From Nitrospinota bacterium (lineage in GTDB: Bacteria > Nitrospirota > Thermodesulfovibrionia > Thermodesulfovibrionales > UBA1546), in the NCBI GenBank assembly GCA_018896985.1, contig JAHILQ010000061.1, positions 1 to 7,292 on the forward strand: 7,292 nt of DNA, in the 5' to 3' direction. Shown here one piece after another: positions 4,038 through 7,292 of the stretch. A program made the translations under genes and the position numbers. The notes beneath the pieces were generated by a model. The model was given only the letters and a program-made list of their open reading frames with translations, made no database searches and was not told the DNA's origin. Each line of letters begins with the position of its first letter. Position 1 is the stretch's first letter.

Positions 4038-6140
4038 ATGCTGGAAACTCTTCGTGAAATTGATATAGCTCTGTTTCATCTGATAAACAGAGGCCTGCAG
4101 AACATTACCTTTGACGCCTCTATGCTGATTATTACAGACAGGTATTATTTCATCATTCTAATTTTGATGATATACCTCGTATCAAAACATAGAAAAAAGG
4201 CTGTAATCCCGATAGTCCTAACAATCATATCTGTTGCGCTTGCTGACTGGACAGGAAATACACTTAAGCATCTCATAGGGAGGGTGCGTCCCTGCCATAC
4301 ATTGGAAGGTGTGCGGCTGCTTGTAGGCTGCACCAATTCTTTTTCCATGCCTTCAAACCATGCTGCAAATTCATTCGCAATTATACTTGCATTATCTTAC
4401 ATATCAGGGAAATGGGTGCGATGGACGGCTCTGACAGTGGCTATGCTCGTAGGCTTCTCAAGGGTGTATATCGGTGTTCATTACCCGTCTGATGTCATTG
4501 TCGGAGCATTGACAGGCATTGCGGTCTCTATCCTTGTAATAAAGTTTTATGAATGGGCATCTGTCAGATACAAGTCTAAACCCTATACCACCGTGCTTCT
4601 AATATCTCTGCTGGGACTGAGTCTTTTCCGCATATACTACATCACATACGGCGTTATTGACCTGAGTCCTGACGAGGCGCATTACTGGGAATGGTCAAGG
4701 AGGCTTGATTTAAGCTACTACTCAAAGGGACCTATGATTGCTTACCTCATAGCCCTTGGCACAGCCATATTCGGAGATAATGTATTTGGTATACGGATAA
4801 TGGCTGTGGTATCCTCTGCGCTGAGCAGTATCTTTATGTATCTGCTCGGCAAAAGACTTTTTGATGAGCGGACAGGGGTGGCAGCCGCAGTGTTGATGCA
4901 GATTATCCCGCTTTACTCTGCATACGGAGTGCTTTTTACAATAGATTCACCGTTTATATTTTTTTGGGTATTATCTCTCTATCTGTTTTACAGGGCAGTA
5001 AATCGTGATGCGTTATCCGTAATGAGTAATGAGTTAAAAGAAAATGCACATCACACATCACGCATTACGCATTACGGTCTTTGGCTCCTCCTCGGCATTT
5101 CCATCGGACTTGGTCTTCTCACAAAATACACGATGGCATTCTTTTACATCTGCGCATTGTTTTTCTTGCTCACCTCAAAGCAGCGCAGAAACATTCTCCT
5201 CACAAAAGAGCCTTATATTAGCCTTGCTTTAAGCCTTATTATCTTCAGCCCTGTTATTATCTGGAACGCCGGGCACGACTGGGTCACGTTAAAACATACA
5301 GCAGGACAGGCGCATATCAGCAGTCAGTGGTCAGCAATCAGCGGTCAGTGGTTAAAGAATTTTTTTGAATTTTTGGGCTCGCAGATAGGGATTATTACTC
5401 CAATAATTTTTGGCATGATGTTTTACGCTGTCTTTAAACTCAAAACTCATCCCGAGTTGCTCGGGACAAAACTCAAAACTGACTTTCTTTTCTGGTTTTC
5501 CATCCCCATAATTGTCTTCTTCCTGCTTAAGAGTTTTCACGGCAAGGTGCAGGCAAACTGGGCGCTGCCTGCTTATGCAGCCGGTTTTATCGCATTTTCT
5601 GCGGTGTTCATCAGCAGATGGGAAAGTATTAAAAAATGGACCCGGTGGACAGTAATCGCCGGTGTTTTCATCTCATTGATAATCACTGCAACCGCACATT
5701 ATCCTGCCATCCTGCAGCTGCCTCCTAAAATGGATCCGACATCAAGGACAAGGGGATGGAAAGAACTCGGCAGAGAAGTAAGCAGAGTGTCTGACGAACT
5801 CTCAAAAAAAGGGCAATTCTTTATTTTCTCTGATAAATATCAGGTGTCAAGCGAGCTTGCCTTCTATGTAAAGGGACAGCCTATTACATACTGCGTTAAT
5901 CTTGGAAGAAGAATGAACCAGTATGACCTATGGCCGGGATTTAACACACTCATCAATTTTAATGCTGTTTTTGTTACAATAGACGATGTGCAAATGCCTG
6001 AAACAGTCGGGTCGGCATTTGACAAGTGTGAAAAGCGGCTCTTTACTGTTTTTAGCAAGGATAAAAAACTCAGAGACTATTCTATATTCACATGCTACAA
6101 CTTTAAAGGGATGCCGCAGAAAGGGATAAACAGCTACTGA
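4038..6140 (+). CDS. PAP2 phosphatase - ArnT/GT39-like glycosyltransferase fusion, polytopic membrane protein
   Basis: This 700-residue protein has two enzyme parts. Residues about 1-175 are a PAP2 lipid phosphatase with all three motifs: K-x6-RP (K77 to R84-P85), PSNH (105-108, H108 acid) and SR-x5-H-x3-D (S141-R142, H148, D152). From about residue 185 it is a GT-C membrane glycosyltransferase of the ArnT/PMT type, with SPDEAHYWEWS (D212-E213, the acidic pair of the first periplasmic loop), SYYSKGPMIAYLI, many hydrophobic segments, and a soluble C-terminal part after about residue 560. Such GT-C enzymes move sugar from a polyprenyl phosphate to lipid A, protein or other acceptors outside the membrane. 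The fused PAP2 part could trim the acceptor or recycle the carrier; this is inference. It appears to head an operon with the GT2 gene, overlapping it by one base. Repeat-derived stretches lie at 5004-5077, 5316-5351 and 5436-5480, all in the glycosyltransferase part. Domain calls are confident; the sugar and acceptor are unknown. Confidence -1.
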   Translation: MLETLREIDIALFHLINRGLQNITFDASMLIITDRYYFIILILMIYLVSKHRKKAVIPIVLTIISVALADWTGNTLKHLIGRVRPCHTLEGVRLLVGCTNSFSMPSNHAANSFAIILALSYISGKWVRWTALTVAMLVGFSRVYIGVHYPSDVIVGALTGIAVSILVIKFYEWASVRYKSKPYTTVLLISLLGLSLFRIYYITYGVIDLSPDEAHYWEWSRRLDLSYYSKGPMIAYLIALGTAIFGDNVFGIRIMAVVSSALSSIFMYLLGKRLFDERTGVAAAVLMQIIPLYSAYGVLFTIDSPFIFFWVLSLYLFYRAVNRDALSVMSNELKENAHHTSRITHYGLWLLLGISIGLGLLTKYTMAFFYICALFFLLTSKQRRNILLTKEPYISLALSLIIFSPVIIWNAGHDWVTLKHTAGQAHISSQWSAISGQWLKNFFEFLGSQIGIITPIIFGMMFYAVFKLKTHPELLGTKLKTDFLFWFSIPIIVFFLLKSFHGKVQANWALPAYAAGFIAFSAVFISRWESIKKWTRWTVIAGVFISLIITATAHYPAILQLPPKMDPTSRTRGWKELGREVSRVSDELSKKGQFFIFSDKYQVSSELAFYVKGQPITYCVNLGRRMNQYDLWPGFNTLINFNAVFVTIDDVQMPETVGSAFDKCEKRLFTVFSKDKKLRDYSIFTCYNFKGMPQKGINSY
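5004..5077 (+). repeat. In-frame palindromic repeat, family 1, copy 2
   Basis: The left half has GATGCGTTA and AATGAGTAATGAG, the right half CACATCACGCATTACG units, imperfectly complementary. It encodes RDALSVMSNELKEN then AHHTSRITHYG. The copy at 255-329 gives NALSVMRNELNEK and RITHHASR in the same orientation and frame. It lies between two membrane segments (ending FYRAVN and starting GLWLLLG), so it lengthens a loop. Confidence -1.
5316..5351 (+). repeat. In-frame repeat, family 2, copy 2 (GTCAGC/GGTCAG type)
   Basis: Quasi-tandem GTCAGTG and ATCAGCG steps encode ISSQWSAIS followed by GQW. The first 27 bases match 23 of 27 of the minus-strand copy at 2047-2073, in the same frame. It lies in a loop before LKNFFEFLGSQIG, the next segment of the glycosyltransferase. 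Confidence -1.
5436..5480. repeat. Palindrome (family 4) flanked by 12-bp direct repeats
   Basis: AAACTCAAAACT occurs at 5436-5447 and again at 5469-5480. Between them sits the palindrome TCCCGAG-TTG-CTCGGGA (5450-5466). The protein reads KLKT-HPELLG-TKLKT, so the direct repeat is also visible as K-L-K-T twice. The palindrome matches the one at 937-953 except in its centre. Confidence -1.
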
Positions 6141-7087
6141 TGAAAGTTTCTGTTGTTATACCTTTATATAACGAAGAAGAAAACATAGCCATCCTGCACC
6201 AGAGGCTGAAGGAGACGCTCGACCGTCTTGGATCCGACTATGAAATAATCTATGTTGACGATGGAAGCGCTGACAGAACATTAGCAGGACTTGAAGAAAT
6301 TCAGGCAGAAGACAAGAAAGTCGTTGTGCTCAGCCTTAGAAGAAATTTCGGGCAGACAGCCGCCTTCGCAGCAGGCTTTGATTTCGCAAGAGGAGATATT
6401 GTCATCACAATGGACGGAGACCTGCAGAACGACCCTGCGGACATTCCTAAACTTCTTGACTTGATAAAAGACAATGACCTTGTAAGCGGATGGCGGAAAA
6501 AAAGAAAGGACGCATTTATTACAAGACGTCTGCCTTCGATGCTTGCAAACTGGATTATAAGCAAGGTAACAGGCGTTAAACTGCACGACTACGGCTGTTC
6601 TCTCAAGGCATACAGGAGAGAAGTCATCAAGAATTTGAAATTGTACGGCGAAATGCACAGATTCATACCTGCAGTAGCAAGCTGGTACGGGGTCCGCATG
6701 GCAGAGGTAGAGACAACTCATTACCCAAGGCTCAGAGGAAAGTCAAAATACGGGCTGTCGCGGACAATGAAAGTAATTCTTGATCTTATAACCGTTAAAT
6801 TCCTCCAGAGTTTCTCAACAAAGCCTCTGCAGTTCTTCGGCCCTATCGGATTATTCAGCGGCGCGGCAGGGTTTCTTATATCACTTTACCTCAGCATAGA
6901 AAAAATATTTATCGGAAAACCAATAGGAGGGAGACCTCTGCTCCTTTTGGGAATTTTATTAATAATCGTAGGGATACAGTTAATCGGTATGGGACTCTTG
7001 GGTGAAATGCTCGTGAGGGTATACCACGAAAGCCAGAGAAAACCTATTTACGTAATCAAGAAAATCATTGGCGCGGAAACTGAATAA
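6140..7087 (+). CDS. Polyprenyl-phosphate glycosyltransferase, GT2 (DPM1/ArnC/GtrB-like)
   Basis: This 315-residue enzyme is expected to transfer a sugar from a nucleotide donor to undecaprenyl phosphate at the cytoplasmic face of the inner membrane. The GT-A domain covers about residues 1-220: VSVVIPLYNEEENI at the start, VDDGSAD (D40-D41) for the nucleotide, the metal-binding DGD (92-94) in MDGDLQNDP, and GCSLKAYRR further on. Two C-terminal membrane helices (about 230-255 and 262-290) place it with GtrB/ArnC-type enzymes. The ATG at 6140 shares its A with the TGA of the preceding gene (6138-6140), so the two are probably translationally coupled. It is the natural supplier of lipid-linked sugar for the ArnT-like domain upstream. 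The family cannot tell which sugar is used. No internal repeats are seen, unlike the upstream gene. Confidence -1.
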   Translation: MKVSVVIPLYNEEENIAILHQRLKETLDRLGSDYEIIYVDDGSADRTLAGLEEIQAEDKKVVVLSLRRNFGQTAAFAAGFDFARGDIVITMDGDLQNDPADIPKLLDLIKDNDLVSGWRKKRKDAFITRRLPSMLANWIISKVTGVKLHDYGCSLKAYRREVIKNLKLYGEMHRFIPAVASWYGVRMAEVETTHYPRLRGKSKYGLSRTMKVILDLITVKFLQSFSTKPLQFFGPIGLFSGAAGFLISLYLSIEKIFIGKPIGGRPLLLLGILLIIVGIQLIGMGLLGEMLVRVYHESQRKPIYVIKKIIGAETE

Positions 7088-7292
7088 GATACTTCTGCTC
7101 ATCCTAAAGCTCGTTGTAAGCTCAAGCCTGCTTTATTTTGTCCTGTCAAATGCAGGGGTGGAAAAGGTATTTGCAATCCTTAAAACCATAAATCCCTTTG
7201 CCTTTATTGCCGTAATATTTATCTATATTTTTTCTATATACGTTTCATCAATACGGTGGAGGCTCCTGCTGCCCGAGGAATTTAAGGGGAAA
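7068..7292 (+). CDS. Lysylphosphatidylglycerol synthase transmembrane / UPF0104 family protein, N-terminal part (3' truncated)
   Basis: The frame is open from TTG 7068 to the end of the window, 75 codons. The protein shows a hydrophobic segment (KILLLILKLVVSSSLLYFVL), a short loop with an amphipathic stretch (VEKVFAILKTINP), a second hydrophobic segment (FAFIAVIFIYIFSIYVSS) and then IRWRLLLP. This helix-loop-helix followed by R-W-x-x-L-L is typical of the N-terminus of UPF0104/LPG-synthase-type integral membrane proteins, which often sit beside DPM1-like glycosyltransferase genes and are sometimes proposed to move lipids across the membrane. The start is uncertain: TTG 7068 overlaps the GT2 gene by 20 nt and lacks a clear ribosome site, and CTG 7080 is an alternative. 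Family is fairly sure; function is inferred. Confidence 0.75.
   Translation, partial: MARKLNKILLLILKLVVSSSLLYFVLSNAGVEKVFAILKTINPFAFIAVIFIYIFSIYVSSIRWRLLLPEEFKGK

Noticed and set aside
6281..6721. Minus-strand open frame of 146 codons inside the GT2 gene
   Set aside because: It is antisense to a well-supported glycosyltransferase with intact motifs, and its translation shows no recognisable domain or start site.

Overview
The window looks like chromosomal DNA of an anaerobic bacterium with two membranes, at moderate GC. The gene mix (a CoA-dehydratase-activase type iron-sulfur protein, a bS22-like mini ribosomal protein, lipid-linked sugar transferases) and the density of short dispersed repeats remind me of Nitrospirota (Thermodesulfovibrionia) or a related lineage. 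This assignment is a guess from gene content, because no rRNA or other decisive marker is present.

Layout. Bases 1-1544 (+) are the C-terminal part of a large CoA-activase/dehydratase-related protein that begins before the window. A 32-codon bS22/AURKAIP1-COX24-type ribosomal protein gene follows (1549-1647, +), with a near-perfect Shine-Dalgarno sequence laid over the end of the activase gene. Bases 1648-1905 carry no gene but hold a cluster of hairpin repeats between convergent genes. On the minus strand lie a DUF1460 (amidase-like, papain-fold) secreted protein (1906-2733) and, upstream of it, trpS (2877-3863), read from a textbook sigma-70 promoter at 3952-3980. To the right a plus-strand envelope operon begins at 4038: a 700-residue protein fusing a PAP2 phosphatase to an ArnT/GT39-like membrane glycosyltransferase, a DPM1/ArnC/GtrB-like polyprenyl-phosphate glycosyltransferase that starts on the last base of the previous stop codon, and the 5' end of a lysylphosphatidylglycerol-synthase-type (UPF0104) membrane protein that runs off the window.

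How the genes may work together. The GT2 enzyme would charge undecaprenyl phosphate with a sugar on the cytoplasmic side. The UPF0104-type membrane protein is a plausible but unproven transport partner. The ArnT-like domain would transfer the sugar to an acceptor on the periplasmic face, and the fused PAP2 domain, whose active site also faces outward, could dephosphorylate either the acceptor lipid or the spent carrier. This is inference from domain content and gene order.

The most striking signal is not a gene. At least six families of short repeats are packed into 7.3 kb. Two of them sit inside coding sequences, in the same orientation and reading frame in unrelated proteins, adding matching peptides (an ALSVM..NEL..RITHH-like stretch and an SSQ.SA.S stretch). 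This resembles the Rickettsia palindromic element phenomenon. A third family builds hairpins whose stems change from copy to copy while pairing is kept, around a constant CTTGT/ACAAG loop. The repeats also reach gene ends: one supplies the trpS stop codon, one supplies part of a signal peptide, one lies in the trpS leader, and one produces a false N-terminal extension of the DUF1460 gene.

(Form note: a confidence of -1 marks a feature for which no confidence was stated.)
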